Below are positions 24,187 through 33,822 of a stretch of DNA of 64,000 nucleotides, one piece after another. This DNA comes from an uncultured Bacteroidales bacterium (lineage in GTDB: Bacteria > Bacteroidota > Bacteroidia > Bacteroidales > Paludibacteraceae). The DNA lies in the NCBI GenBank assembly GCA_900321005.1, contig ONUF01000002.1, positions 1 to 64,000 on the forward strand, in the 5' to 3' direction. The position numbers and the translations under genes were made by a program. How positions within the stretch are numbered: position 1 is the first letter of the stretch; every line of letters begins with the position of its first letter. The notes below the pieces were generated by a model that saw nothing but the letters and a program-made list of their open reading frames with translations, was not told where the DNA came from and made no database searches.

Positions 24187-24685
24187 AAGCGAGCCACGCC
24201 AGTAAGATAGCGCCCAAGGGTATCCACCCGAGGGCGTTTTCTAATGCAAAGAAATGGGCCCAAGGATTGGCAATCCATCCGAAAAGGATAAAGATGGATG
24301 CCCATATAGCGACCACGGCGTAGCCAAGAAGCGTAGCCAAGAACGAGCGACCGCTAAAGAGATTCCGGTAGATGAGGTATGCCCAAACAGGTACCGTCAA
24401 AAAGACCACCGTCGGGATCCAATAGGAAGCGATTCCTAAGAACAAGGCCATGACGAAGCACTCCTCTACGGACGAGGCATGGCGCTTGATTCTCCCGATG
24501 AAAACGATAATAATCAGTACTATCGCAGCGACCCAATAGCCGCTATAGTAGTTGAGTGTTGAGAGTTTAGTGTTTAGAGAAGGCAACGCAGGAACCAGGC
24601 TACCGCCTATTGCCAGCAGCCAGAAGACTGCCGGCAACAGATGGTAGAGCCATTTATTCCTATTGGATAACGAACGATGCAGCAT
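24152..24685 (-). CDS. Small multi-pass membrane protein
   Basis: 177 aa with about five transmembrane helices (LLPAVFWLLAIGGSLV, WVAAIVLIIIVFIG, VFLTVPVWAYLIY, LLGYAVVAIWASIFILFG, LGWIPLGAILLAWLA). No family recognised. A heptad tract in frame encodes the loop after helix 1 (residues about 36-45). It is the last gene of the long minus-strand array and overlaps the TonB receptor tail by 35 bp. Although next to a thiamin receptor, it is on the opposite strand and does not look like PnuT. Confidence 0.65.
   Translation of the reverse strand: MLHRSLSNRNKWLYHLLPAVFWLLAIGGSLVPALPSLNTKLSTLNYYSGYWVAAIVLIIIVFIGRIKRHASSVEECFVMALFLGIASYWIPTVVFLTVPVWAYLIYRNLFSGRSFLATLLGYAVVAIWASIFILFGWIANPWAHFFALENALGWIPLGAILLAWLASTIVRQILRAR
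24551..24578. repeat. Heptad tract (GTTNAGN), in CDS
   Basis: GTTGAGT, GTTGAGA, GTTTAGT, GTTTAGA in frame in the small membrane protein gene (LNTKLSTLN). Confidence 0.9.
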
Positions 24686-24686
24686 T

Positions 24687-24721
24687 CAGTTATCAGTGGT
24701 CAGTAATCAGTGATCAGTCTA
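24687..24721. repeat. Five CAGTNNT heptads over a stop codon
   Basis: CAGTTAT, CAGTGGT, CAGTAAT, CAGTGAT, CAGTCTA. It starts 2 bp upstream of one ATG and contains the stop codon (24714-24716) of the M3 peptidase gene. Confidence 0.93.
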
Positions 24722-26831
24722 TAAATCCTTTTCGGCGCAAGAGGTTAGCGGGATCCGCTTCTTTGCCGCGAAACTCAAGGTAGAGTTCCTGCGCATCGCG
24801 TGTGCCGCCTTGCTCGAGCAAGTGACGGAAGCGCGCAGCGGTCTGGGCATCAAAGAGGTTGCCTGTTTCCTTGAAGGCCGCAAAAGCGTCTGCATCGAGT
24901 ACAGCCGCCCAGGTATAACTGTAGTATCCGGCCTCGTAACCCGTCGTGAAAATATGGTTGTAGAACGTAGGACGATAACGGACGATGATTTGCGGAATCA
25001 TGCCCATTTCATCGAGACTTTTCTTCTCAAACGCATTCACATCCAGACCCTCTGCAGTGGTCAACTCATGGAAGTCCATATCGAGGATAGAAGCCGACAG
25101 TAACTCCGTGGTCACAAAACCCTGATTGAACTTACCGGCCGCATTGATTTTCTCGATCAATTCGTCAGGAATGACCTCTCCGGTCTGGTAATGGAAGGCA
25201 TAGGTCTTGAGTACCTCCGGTTCGTACGCATAGTTCTCCATAAACTGCGAGGGCAGTTCGACGAAGTCACGCGGCGTATTCGTTCCGCTGAGCGATTTAT
25301 AATGTGCTTTGGAAAGCAGACCGTGCAGGGCGTGACCGAACTCATGGAAGAGGGTCTCTACATCATCCATCGAGAGGAGCGACGGGTTACCGGCCGTCGG
25401 TTTGTTGAAGTTACCGACATTGATGATGACGGGACGATGATCCACACCTTCCGCATCGATATACTGCGGCAGGATCTGATTCATCCACGCACCCGGACGC
25501 TTTCCCGCACGCGGGAAATAGTCGGTGTACAGAATTCCGACGAGCGATCCGTCGGCCTCGGTGACCTTGAACACCTCTACATCGGGGTTATAAACCGGCA
25601 TGTCTTCCAATTTCTCGAACTGAAGACCATACAATTTGTTGGCTACGCCGAACGCACCTTTGCGCACGTTGTCGAGTTCGAAGTACGGCTTGATGGCCTC
25701 TTCATCGAGGTCGTATTTGGCCTTACGCAGCTTCTCGGCATAGAACCACCAATCCCAGGGTTGAAGCAATACCTGCTCGTCGGTATGCGGGTTCTGAGCC
25801 GCTTTTTCCATATCCATTACTGCCTGCAAAGCCGCAGCCTCGCGTTTGGCAGCCTCCAAGGACGGTTTCCATACGGATTGCAGGAAGGCATCCACGGTCT
25901 GATGGTCTTTCGCCATGCAGTCCGCCAAGATATAATCGGCAGGATTGTCATAGCCAAAGAGTTTCGCACGCTCTATACGGAGCTCCATCTCGCGGATGAT
26001 GACAGCTTTGTTATCAAACTCATTGTCATGGTTCGCACGGGTGGTATAATCCATGAGCAGTTGCTCGCGCAGTGCGCGGTTCTCGCAGTACTGGAGGACC
26101 GGCGTGAAAGAGGTGCGCTTGGGCGTAAAGAGCCACTCGCCCGGGTGACCGGCCGCTTCGGCTTCTTCCGCAGCAGCTGCTTTGGCACTCTCCGGCAGAC
26201 CGGCGAGTTCGGCTTCATCGGTGATGAAACGCTGGCAAGCATTGGTCTCGGCTACGACGTTATTACCGAATTTCAGAGAGAGCAGACCGAGTTCCTGGTT
26301 GATCTCTTTGAGGCGCTCCTTCTTATCCTCCGGCAGGTTGGCTCCGTTATCGGCAAAGTTCTTGAACGTCTCCGTCAAGAGGCGCATCTGCTCGGGGTTA
26401 AGACCTAACTGGTCACGCTGCTCATAGACGAACTTCACACGCTGGAACAGTTTGTCATTGAGGATGATGCCGTCACTCAGTTCGCTGAGCATCGGGCTCA
26501 CTTTCTCGGCGATCTCATTCATCTCGTCGTTGCCATCGGCCTCGAGGACGTTGAAGAACACGCCTACTACGCGGTCGAGCAGCAGACCGGAGCGGTCGAG
26601 CGCTACGATCGTATTCTCGAAAGTCGGCTCCGCCTCGTTATTCACTATGGCATCCACCTCTGCTTTGTTCTGCTTGATAGCTTCTTCGAAAGCAGGCAGG
26701 TAATGCTCGATTTTCACTTGGTCAAATGCCGGTACGCCAAACGGGGTAGCGGGTTGATCCAACAGGGGATTGGTGTGGTTGCAAGCTAATAAGGTCATAG
26801 CAGCAATTCCTAAAATAAAACTTTTTTTCAT
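24714..26831 (-). CDS. M3 family peptidyl-dipeptidase (Dcp-like) lipoprotein
   Basis: 705 aa. The signal peptide ends in lipobox LLAC (residues 14-17). Zinc motif HEFGH at 496-500, followed about 25 residues later by the third-ligand region (DFVELPSQFMENYAYEP). The C-terminal HTTGYEAGYYSYTWA-like segment FTTGYEAGYYSYTWA is the M3 substrate-binding loop. Full length for Dcp. It likely cleaves dipeptides from oligopeptides in the envelope, complementing the M13 enzyme nearby. 8 nt after the AsmA gene. Confidence 0.93.
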   Translation of the reverse strand: MKKSFILGIAAMTLLACNHTNPLLDQPATPFGVPAFDQVKIEHYLPAFEEAIKQNKAEVDAIVNNEAEPTFENTIVALDRSGLLLDRVVGVFFNVLEADGNDEMNEIAEKVSPMLSELSDGIILNDKLFQRVKFVYEQRDQLGLNPEQMRLLTETFKNFADNGANLPEDKKERLKEINQELGLLSLKFGNNVVAETNACQRFITDEAELAGLPESAKAAAAEEAEAAGHPGEWLFTPKRTSFTPVLQYCENRALREQLLMDYTTRANHDNEFDNKAVIIREMELRIERAKLFGYDNPADYILADCMAKDHQTVDAFLQSVWKPSLEAAKREAAALQAVMDMEKAAQNPHTDEQVLLQPWDWWFYAEKLRKAKYDLDEEAIKPYFELDNVRKGAFGVANKLYGLQFEKLEDMPVYNPDVEVFKVTEADGSLVGILYTDYFPRAGKRPGAWMNQILPQYIDAEGVDHRPVIINVGNFNKPTAGNPSLLSMDDVETLFHEFGHALHGLLSKAHYKSLSGTNTPRDFVELPSQFMENYAYEPEVLKTYAFHYQTGEVIPDELIEKINAAGKFNQGFVTTELLSASILDMDFHELTTAEGLDVNAFEKKSLDEMGMIPQIIVRYRPTFYNHIFTTGYEAGYYSYTWAAVLDADAFAAFKETGNLFDAQTAARFRHLLEQGGTRDAQELYLEFRGKEADPANLLRRKGFID

Positions 26832-26839
26832 AACTGTAT

Positions 26840-29800
26840 TTATTGGATACGTACGTTCTTCTCCATGGATTGTTTGATCATTTGCCGCAATTCCAGAGAT
26901 TGCGTGTCAGCCTTTTGATACCAATGCGGTTTGAAATCCTTAGCGTATTTACATTTCGCCAATTTGATCTGCAAGTTATCCATCGTACCGCCTACATGCA
27001 CGCCGAGGTAGATAGGGCTAAGGACATTGATGTCATAGTTGAAGGTCATATCGGTTCTATGCCTTCCGCCGAGAGCAACCATGTAGTTATCCATCTGCAC
27101 GCATAGCGGATAAACATCTATCTCATTCTTATAAATCGTTATCTCCGCATTGATCGAGTCAATCTTATTCTCCGTTTTCTTCTTGAACATCAGCAGTTTG
27201 CTAATTTTGGAGAATGTTTTGCTATCCAGCACTACAAGATCTTTTCCCGTTAGGGAAGAGGCTCCACGGAGGGTACTCATCTTTGGCTGGTACTGCTCAT
27301 TGAGATAGGTCTCCACCGCCAGATGGAACTGCGCAGCACCTTTGAAAGAGGAGAGCATTGGAACCATTTCTTCCAGATTCGGAATCATCGACAGCAGTTC
27401 GTCAATATCGATATCGACCATATGATAGTCGAAGCCCACATAGAGGTGGTTCTTGCGCGGTGTAGAGTAAATGGCCGTTAACTGCAGCTTGGCCGCACGG
27501 CAAACGAAGCCCATCTCGTCGAGAATCATTTTGCCATCCTTGATGTATAACCCACCCTTCAGGTCTTTCGCTACTTGATTAAATATCTCCACCTCGCGCA
27601 TATGCGTATTGAGCGCCAAATCTACATCGGTAGGAACCAGGAAGGGATCAGACGCCTTGTCGGCATCATTGTTGATTGGTGATTGCTGATTGGTGATTTC
27701 TGATTTTTCGGAGGATTCTGATTTTTCTGAAGACGCGGGAACTTCCTCGGAGCCTTGATCGGCGCTAAACCACGCGAGGAGTTGGTTGGCATCGCAATGG
27801 TCGGAGACGATATCGAGTTGTCCTTCGAGAACAGCTTTATGACGGAACCATTTGCCGATATGCCGCACATTGCCTTTGAGATTCAGGTCCGAATTACCCA
27901 ATTCGATACGTGCATCGGTGATATCCATCTCGCGATTCGAGTATTTGAAGTCGATGGACGGGATAAAGACGGGTTCCGGCAGCCGCTCCGGCATATTCAG
28001 TTCGCCGTTTTTCAGGTTGATTTTCAGCCGCGGGTTCCATTTGAGCAATTCGTTTTCGCCTTTGCTGTTATAGCGAGCGGAGGCTTCCAGAGCGAGCGCA
28101 CCTGTCTTCGCATCCAGTTCTTCGCCCATTTGTGCATTCATCGCACGGGTGTTGAGTTTGGCACTCAGCGCCTTTCCGGCAGTCATCGTGGCACTCAGGT
28201 CCGATGCTTTCAAGTCGGCTTTAATATCCTTGAAGAATCCCTCGAGGCCGTCAAAACTCATGTTTGCCTGTGCTTTCTCCAGACCTGTCTCTGACTTGGT
28301 GTTATACTCGACGTAAGCTTTGAGGTTCGGCGCATCGATGGCACCGCCCATCGAATCCATCAGTACCTCTATCGGCCGGTCGGACTGCAATGCTACCGCC
28401 GCGCAGAGCACCGGGTCATTGGACAGCACATTGCTTGCCTCGAGTTGGATGGTAGAAGCTTTGAGGGCGGCCGTCAATGGCATCGCCATGGTGAAGTCCA
28501 CCTTATCGGTCTCAAGATCGATACGCGCCCAATTGAGTTTGGGTTTGGACGGTTGCGGGTTCGGCAGATGGATGCGGGCATGCGTGAGGGGCAGTTCAGC
28601 CTCCATGCTATCCGTCGCATAGCGTATATCCGTCAAGTTGAGGTCGGCATTGATCCGTCCTTTCTCCAGCCGCATTGCCGTCAGGTCGTCAAGATGTATC
28701 CGCGCATCGGCCTTGCCTTTTGCGCGTCCCTTAAGCGTCATGTTCTCGGGGTAGAAAGACGCGAAGTCCGGCAAGTTGGCGTCCAGCGTCAGGTGCATAT
28801 CCATCAGCATGTTGCCCAAGAGGTCGAAAACCGTACCCTTTGCCGTCACCGCACTCTTCTTGGTTTTCGCTTCGAGTGTGCGAATCGTGACATCGGATTG
28901 CTCGCCTTTGTTCATTCGCAGATCTGCTTCGGCGTCCAATTTGACATCACGAAGGGCATATGGAAGCGGTTTGTATTTGCCTTCGCCATCTTTAAGCACT
29001 ATACGTGCTTGGATATGCGGCATCACGGAATCGGCATAATAGCCTTGGGCTGTCGCCTCGAGTTGAAGCGTTCCGTCCACATCGAGATCCGACAAGGATT
29101 TCGTAAAGGCTTGAGGCACGAGCGCCAAGAGGGGTTTGATCTGCCATTTGCCGGTCTCAATCTTGGCATCCAGCGCGATGCTGTCGCCCAAGGTCGCTTC
29201 TCCCTCTATACGCAGGTTGAAATCATTGACAGCGAGACGCGCTCCGTCCAAGTCAAAATGCATCGCATCGAGGTTCATCGCCAGAGGCGCAATCAACTCT
29301 ATATGCAGGCTGTCGGCATAGGTCTCGCCCTTAATATGCGCGCATACGTCCTGCGCATCAAGGCCAATGAGCATATCGTCCCAACTCGCTGCTTTCGCAC
29401 TCAGTTCAGTGAGCCCGAGCGAAGCATCGATGGTATCTTTGGCATCGACGAAGGTGATGGCACGGGCTGTTATACGCAGACCATCTACGCGTAAGTCGTT
29501 GAAAGGCAAGGAGAAAGCGGTGGTGTCCGTGGTGTCGGGCGAGGTGACGAAGACATCAGTGAGGTTGGTCGTTCCGTCCGGCGCGATAAAGAAGTTCACC
29601 GAAGCATCATCCAAAATCGCCTCGTGGATGACGAGGTTCTTGTGGTTGACGAACTCCATGACGTCCACCGTAGCCGTGAAACGCGGAGCGGAGACGACGG
29701 TATCGTTCTGACTGCCGGCCTTGGGATTGATCAACAGCAGACCATCGGCGCGCAGACCAAAACGCGGGAAGGTAGAGAAAAAGGTGAGATCCACCTCGCC

Positions 29801-29962
29801 TATCTCGTGTTCGCAGGTGATATACTCTGAAGCCGCTTGCCGCGCGATAGGCGTTAGGCGATCCGGCGTAAAAACGATATATATCGCAATGAGTACTGCG
29901 GCTATCAGCACTAACAGCAGCGAACCCAAGGTGATACCGGTGATAATCAATGCGCGTTTCAT
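26840..29962 (-). CDS. AsmA-like large envelope protein
   Basis: 1040 aa. An N-terminal membrane anchor (about 7-31) is followed by a long periplasmic beta-rich region. The start RLTPIARQAASEYI and the C-terminal domain with repeated LxxxSxLTGKDLVV match AsmA/TamB-type proteins, which are thought to bridge membranes for lipid transport. The usual AsmA_2 C-terminal block is at about 800-1000. A compound repeat tract (periods 9 and 7) adds a Ser/Glu/Lys/Gln-rich linker at 744-763. It overlaps the upstream lipoprotein gene by 4 nt. Confidence 0.85.
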   Translation of the reverse strand: MKRALIITGITLGSLLLVLIAAVLIAIYIVFTPDRLTPIARQAASEYITCEHEIGEVDLTFFSTFPRFGLRADGLLLINPKAGSQNDTVVSAPRFTATVDVMEFVNHKNLVIHEAILDDASVNFFIAPDGTTNLTDVFVTSPDTTDTTAFSLPFNDLRVDGLRITARAITFVDAKDTIDASLGLTELSAKAASWDDMLIGLDAQDVCAHIKGETYADSLHIELIAPLAMNLDAMHFDLDGARLAVNDFNLRIEGEATLGDSIALDAKIETGKWQIKPLLALVPQAFTKSLSDLDVDGTLQLEATAQGYYADSVMPHIQARIVLKDGEGKYKPLPYALRDVKLDAEADLRMNKGEQSDVTIRTLEAKTKKSAVTAKGTVFDLLGNMLMDMHLTLDANLPDFASFYPENMTLKGRAKGKADARIHLDDLTAMRLEKGRINADLNLTDIRYATDSMEAELPLTHARIHLPNPQPSKPKLNWARIDLETDKVDFTMAMPLTAALKASTIQLEASNVLSNDPVLCAAVALQSDRPIEVLMDSMGGAIDAPNLKAYVEYNTKSETGLEKAQANMSFDGLEGFFKDIKADLKASDLSATMTAGKALSAKLNTRAMNAQMGEELDAKTGALALEASARYNSKGENELLKWNPRLKINLKNGELNMPERLPEPVFIPSIDFKYSNREMDITDARIELGNSDLNLKGNVRHIGKWFRHKAVLEGQLDIVSDHCDANQLLAWFSADQGSEEVPASSEKSESSEKSEITNQQSPINNDADKASDPFLVPTDVDLALNTHMREVEIFNQVAKDLKGGLYIKDGKMILDEMGFVCRAAKLQLTAIYSTPRKNHLYVGFDYHMVDIDIDELLSMIPNLEEMVPMLSSFKGAAQFHLAVETYLNEQYQPKMSTLRGASSLTGKDLVVLDSKTFSKISKLLMFKKKTENKIDSINAEITIYKNEIDVYPLCVQMDNYMVALGGRHRTDMTFNYDINVLSPIYLGVHVGGTMDNLQIKLAKCKYAKDFKPHWYQKADTQSLELRQMIKQSMEKNVRIQ
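27674..27733. repeat. Compound tract, period 7 then 9, in CDS
   Basis: GATTGGT, GATTGCT, GATTGGT, GATTTCT (period 7) runs into GATTTTTCG, GAGGATTCT, GATTTTTCT (period 9). In frame in the AsmA-like gene. The encoded linker reads EKSESSEKSE then NQQSPIN. Confidence 0.92.
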
Positions 29963-30435
29963 TGCTTTATTTTTGTAAATGAATGGGTCGTACCGAAATC
30001 ATCTTTATAGGTCAGCTTTGTACCGGTTAAAACGACTACTTTGTAGGTCTTTGGTATCTCAGCACCGTCATTATTCGTCAGATTGACATAGACGAAATCG
30101 CCGTTTGTTTCCAATTTCCACACGTACCATCCGTTACCGTGGTACGCTCCTTGCTCTTCAATGGGGATAAAGAGAAAATCTTCGTATGTACCTTTGCTAT
30201 CGTCCCATCCCTTATGGTCGTTCATATCCCACTCGTAGCCATATCGGAACACACCCTTTAACCCTGTCGGAGTCGGAGCGATGTCCGCTTGAAAAACCAT
30301 AAACTTCAAGGTGTCCCCAGACGGAGCTTGCCATCTGCCGACTAAGTCTTCTTTGGCGAAAGAGGAATCATTCTGACAGGACATAAAACCTGCTATTACT
30401 GCTAACAGCGCTGCAAAAACCAATACTTTTTTCAT
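29959..30435 (-). CDS. Small lipocalin-like lipoprotein
   Basis: 158 aa. Signal peptide with lipobox GFMSC (Cys20). After it, LVGRWQAPSGDTLKF and the end VVLTGTKLTYKD fit the Bacteroidetes lipocalin-like lipoproteins, a small beta-barrel with the opening G-W motif. Function unknown. Translationally coupled on both sides: it overlaps ileS by 1 nt and the AsmA gene by 4 nt. Confidence 0.7.
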   Translation of the reverse strand: MKKVLVFAALLAVIAGFMSCQNDSSFAKEDLVGRWQAPSGDTLKFMVFQADIAPTPTGLKGVFRYGYEWDMNDHKGWDDSKGTYEDFLFIPIEEQGAYHGNGWYVWKLETNGDFVYVNLTNNDGAEIPKTYKVVVLTGTKLTYKDDFGTTHSFTKIKQ

Positions 30436-33400
30436 TATGCTTTTTCTATTTTGATGTTCACGTTATAACCGTCCATTTCGAGGTTCTCGCCCTGTACATC
30501 AGCCTCCAGTTTCAGGCTTTTTGCCAGTACCTGCGAAGCGATATAGTCGCCGCAATGCAGCACGGCGTTATGGATCTCGGGGCGGTCTTCGAGCACAATA
30601 GCGATGCGGTCGGTGATTTCCAAGCCGGAGGACTTACGCAGATTCTGAATGCGGTTGATCAGTTCACGGGCGATACCTTCTTCAATCAGTTCGTCCGTCA
30701 ACTCGATATCCAGCGCAATGGTCAGAATACCATTGTTAGCCACCAACCAGCCCGGCATATCTTCCGTTACGATCTCCACGTCCTCAGGGATAAGAGTGTA
30801 AGGTGTATTGTGTAAAGTGTAAGCGCCTTCGGCTTCCATCTGCGCAATCTGGTCTTGGGTCATGGAGGCGATTTCTGCCGCTACGGCCTTCATATTTGCG
30901 CCTACTTTCTTACCAAGCACTTTAAACTGCGGTTTGATTTTCTTGACGAGTCTGATCTCCGATTGCTCTGCCGGCACGATAACGAGTTCTTTGACATTCA
31001 CCTCGCTCTTGATAAGATCCGCGACGTGAAGGAGCGCATCGGTTGTCTCTTGATCCGGCGTAGGAATAACGGCTTTCTGCAGCGGTTGGCGCACATTCTT
31101 CTCTGCCCGCTTGCGGAGCGAGAGAATCATAGACGTTGCCTGTTGCGCGAGGTACATCTGACGCTCGAGATTGGTATCTATCAACGCCTCGTCGGCTTTC
31201 GGCCACTCACTCAGGTGCACACTCTCACCGCACAAGTCGCGGTAAAGACGATCGGCATAGAACGGTGCGTTCGGCGCCATGAGTTGGGCAACGGTCTTGA
31301 GACAAGTATAGAGCGTAGTGTACGCCGCTTGCTTGTCGGCATTCATCTCGCCGCCCCAGAAACGCTTGCGATTCAGACGCACGTACCAGTTGGAGAGATC
31401 ATCCTGTACGAAGTCCGATATCGCACGTCCGGCTTTGGTGGGTTCGTAGGTCTCATAGGACTCGGTGACGTCCTTGACGAGCGAGTTGAGTTTGGAGAGA
31501 ATCCATAAGTCAATTTCGGCGTAACCTTGGCCTGACGTTGGCTTTGACTGTCGGTTGACCGTCGGTTGACCGTCGGTGTTGGCAGCAAATTGCCAGTTGT
31601 CCACGTTTGCGTAGAGGGCAAAGAATCCGTAAGTGTTGTAGAGCGTTCCAAAGAACTTGCGGCGGATTTCATCGACACCTTCTGGATCGAATTTGAGGTT
31701 CTCCCATGGCGAAGAGTTCGTCAGCATGTACCAGCGTACCGCATCGGCGCCGTAGGTATTCAGTGCTCCGAAGGGATCGACGGCATTGCCGAGACGTTTG
31801 GACATCTTATTGCCGTTCTTGTCGAGTACCAGACCGTTGGAAATAACGTTTTTGTAGGCTACAGTGCCTTCTATCATCGTGTGGATCGCGTGGAGCGTGA
31901 AGAACCATCCGCGAGTCTGGTCCACTCCTTCGGAGATAAAGTCCGCCGTGCGCGGCAGGTCTGCGTTCTCGAACGGGTAGTGGTTCTGTGCGTACGGCAT
32001 GGCACCCGAATCGAACCATACATCAATGAGGTCGAGTTCGCGCTTCATGGGTTTGCCGCTCGGCGAAACGAGGACTATCGCGTCCACATACGGACGATGC
32101 AGGTCAATCACCGACGGATCGTAGTTCGCTTTGCTGTAATCGCCCACAACATGCTTCGGCCAGGGGTTGGCTTTCATGAAACCGGCCTTCACGGACTTCT
32201 CTATCTCTGCGAACAGCTCTGCAATCGAACCAATACATATCTCTTCGCTGCCATCTTCCGTGCGCCAGATAGGCAAGGGTGTTCCCCAGTAACGCGAACG
32301 GGAGAGGTTCCAATCATTGAGGTTTTCGAGCCATTTGCCGAAACGGCCTGTGCCGGTAGATTCCGGTTGCCAATTGATAGTTTGGTTGAGGGCTATCATC
32401 TGCTCGCGGGCTTTGGTAGATTGAATGAACCAACTATCCAAGGGATAGTAGAGCACTGGTTTGTCCGTACGCCAGCAGTGCGGATAGGTATGCACATGCT
32501 TCTCGCTCTTGAGCAAACGGCCATCGGCTTTCATCTCCAGACAGAGGTGCAAGTCCAGACTCTCAGCCTTGGCTGCAGCAACTTCGTCGTATTTGCCGTC
32601 CACGGTGAATTGCGGGTCATAGGCGTTCTTTACCCAACGACCGGCGTACTTGCCGTATAGTTCGGTATTGACATTATTCTTTACCCACTCAGGGTCCAAG
32701 TCTTCGAGTTTCCAGTACTTGCCGGTGAAGTCCACCATGGGTCGCGGACCGAAGTTCTTAGTCTGCATATAGAGTCCCGGCACACCGGCGGCGTCCGCTA
32801 CTTTCTTATCGTCCGCACCGAAGGTAGGCGCGATATGCACGATACCCGTTCCATCTTCAGTTGTAACATAATCACCGGGGATGACGCGATAGGCTCCCGA
32901 TCCCGGATTGACCCACGGGAAGAGCGGTTCGTATTCGAGCCCTACCAAGTCCGTTCCTTTATAGCGCGCTACTACCTCTGCGTTCTCGAAATATGCCGAC
33001 AGACGCGCCTCCGCCAAGATGATATGTTCGCCCGACTCAAGCGCAATCTCCACATAGTCGATCTTCGGTCCTACGCAGAGGGCGGTATTCGAAGGGAGCG
33101 TCCACGGCGTGGTGGTCCAAGCGATGATATAGCGACCATCCTTGAGATGGAACTTAGCGGTGCAAGTAAGGTCCTTCACATCGCGATAGCAACCGGGTTG
33201 GTTGAGTTCGTGCGAGGAAAGGCCTGTTCCCGCCGCAGGCGAGTACGGTTGGATAGTATAGCCTTTGTACAAATAGCCTTTCTTATAGAGTTCCTTAAGC
33301 AGGTACCACAGGGTCTCGATATACTTGTTATCGTAGGTGATATACGGGTTGTCGAGGTCCACCCAGTAACCCATCTGCTTGGTGAGGTTGGTCCATTCCG

Positions 33401-33788
33401 CCGTATATTTCATTACCTCGCGGCGACAAGCGGCGTTGTATTCATCCACAGATATCTTTTTTCCGATATCCTCTTTGGTGATGCCGAGCATTTTCTCTAC
33501 GCCCAGTTCGACGGGCAGACCGTGGGTGTCCCAGCCGGCCTTACGGCGCACCTGAAAGCCCTGCATAGTCTTGAAACGGCAGAAGGTATCTTTGATGGTA
33601 CGCGCCATGACATGGTGAATACCCGGCATACCGTTCGCCGAAGGCGGTCCTTCGAAAAACAAGAACTGCGGGTGTCCCTCGCGGGTTGAGATACTCTTAC
33701 CAAATAAATCCTCCGACTCCCACTGCGCCAACACTTCGCGACTCAACTCGGGGAGATTCAACTGCTTATATTCCTTAAATTGCTTCAT
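30435..33788 (-). CDS. ileS: Isoleucyl-tRNA synthetase
   Basis: 1117 aa class I synthetase. The HIGH-type motif is GIHHVMA (57-62, HVMA instead of HIGH), and KMSKR is present near residue 660. The editing domain has WTTTPWTLPSNTAL, the anticodon-binding part follows after about 700. Longer than E. coli IleRS, matching the Bacteroidetes/eukaryote-like group. Two repeat tracts are carried in frame: an 11-bp type (about 739-748) and a GTGTAAN heptad type (about 989-998). It is essential, so both insertions must be tolerated by the enzyme. Confidence 0.96.
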   Translation of the reverse strand: MKQFKEYKQLNLPELSREVLAQWESEDLFGKSISTREGHPQFLFFEGPPSANGMPGIHHVMARTIKDTFCRFKTMQGFQVRRKAGWDTHGLPVELGVEKMLGITKEDIGKKISVDEYNAACRREVMKYTAEWTNLTKQMGYWVDLDNPYITYDNKYIETLWYLLKELYKKGYLYKGYTIQPYSPAAGTGLSSHELNQPGCYRDVKDLTCTAKFHLKDGRYIIAWTTTPWTLPSNTALCVGPKIDYVEIALESGEHIILAEARLSAYFENAEVVARYKGTDLVGLEYEPLFPWVNPGSGAYRVIPGDYVTTEDGTGIVHIAPTFGADDKKVADAAGVPGLYMQTKNFGPRPMVDFTGKYWKLEDLDPEWVKNNVNTELYGKYAGRWVKNAYDPQFTVDGKYDEVAAAKAESLDLHLCLEMKADGRLLKSEKHVHTYPHCWRTDKPVLYYPLDSWFIQSTKAREQMIALNQTINWQPESTGTGRFGKWLENLNDWNLSRSRYWGTPLPIWRTEDGSEEICIGSIAELFAEIEKSVKAGFMKANPWPKHVVGDYSKANYDPSVIDLHRPYVDAIVLVSPSGKPMKRELDLIDVWFDSGAMPYAQNHYPFENADLPRTADFISEGVDQTRGWFFTLHAIHTMIEGTVAYKNVISNGLVLDKNGNKMSKRLGNAVDPFGALNTYGADAVRWYMLTNSSPWENLKFDPEGVDEIRRKFFGTLYNTYGFFALYANVDNWQFAANTDGQPTVNRQSKPTSGQGYAEIDLWILSKLNSLVKDVTESYETYEPTKAGRAISDFVQDDLSNWYVRLNRKRFWGGEMNADKQAAYTTLYTCLKTVAQLMAPNAPFYADRLYRDLCGESVHLSEWPKADEALIDTNLERQMYLAQQATSMILSLRKRAEKNVRQPLQKAVIPTPDQETTDALLHVADLIKSEVNVKELVIVPAEQSEIRLVKKIKPQFKVLGKKVGANMKAVAAEIASMTQDQIAQMEAEGAYTLHNTPYTLIPEDVEIVTEDMPGWLVANNGILTIALDIELTDELIEEGIARELINRIQNLRKSSGLEITDRIAIVLEDRPEIHNAVLHCGDYIASQVLAKSLKLEADVQGENLEMDGYNVNIKIEKA
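30796..30823. repeat. Heptad tract (GTGTANN), in ileS
   Basis: GTGTAAG, GTGTATT, GTGTAAA, GTGTAAG in frame in ileS, encoding YTLHNTPYTL. Same family as 16117 and 21071. Confidence 0.93.
31538..31576. repeat. Period-11 tract (TTGACNGTCGG), in ileS
   Basis: Three 11-mers (31544-31576): one TTGACTGTCGG and two TTGACCGTCGG. The 22 bases 31538-31559 are identical to 57692-57713 in the CNNM gene. Confidence 0.95.
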
Positions 33789-33798
33789 TATAGGATGT

Positions 33799-33822
33799 AT
33801 GATTGATTATTCATGATTAATT
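33799..33822. repeat. Degenerate heptad tract over a stop codon
   Basis: ATGATTG, ATTATTC, ATGATTA around the C69 peptidase stop codon (33807-33809), in the 18-bp gap before ileS. Weak. Confidence 0.45.

Noticed and set aside
25191..26408. 405-codon frame antisense to the M3 peptidase
   Set aside because: Shadow of a long GC-biased gene; no start context, no recognisable domain, real gene on the other strand is certain.
31566..32660. 364-codon frame antisense to ileS
   Set aside because: Antisense shadow; the ileS motifs are unambiguous.
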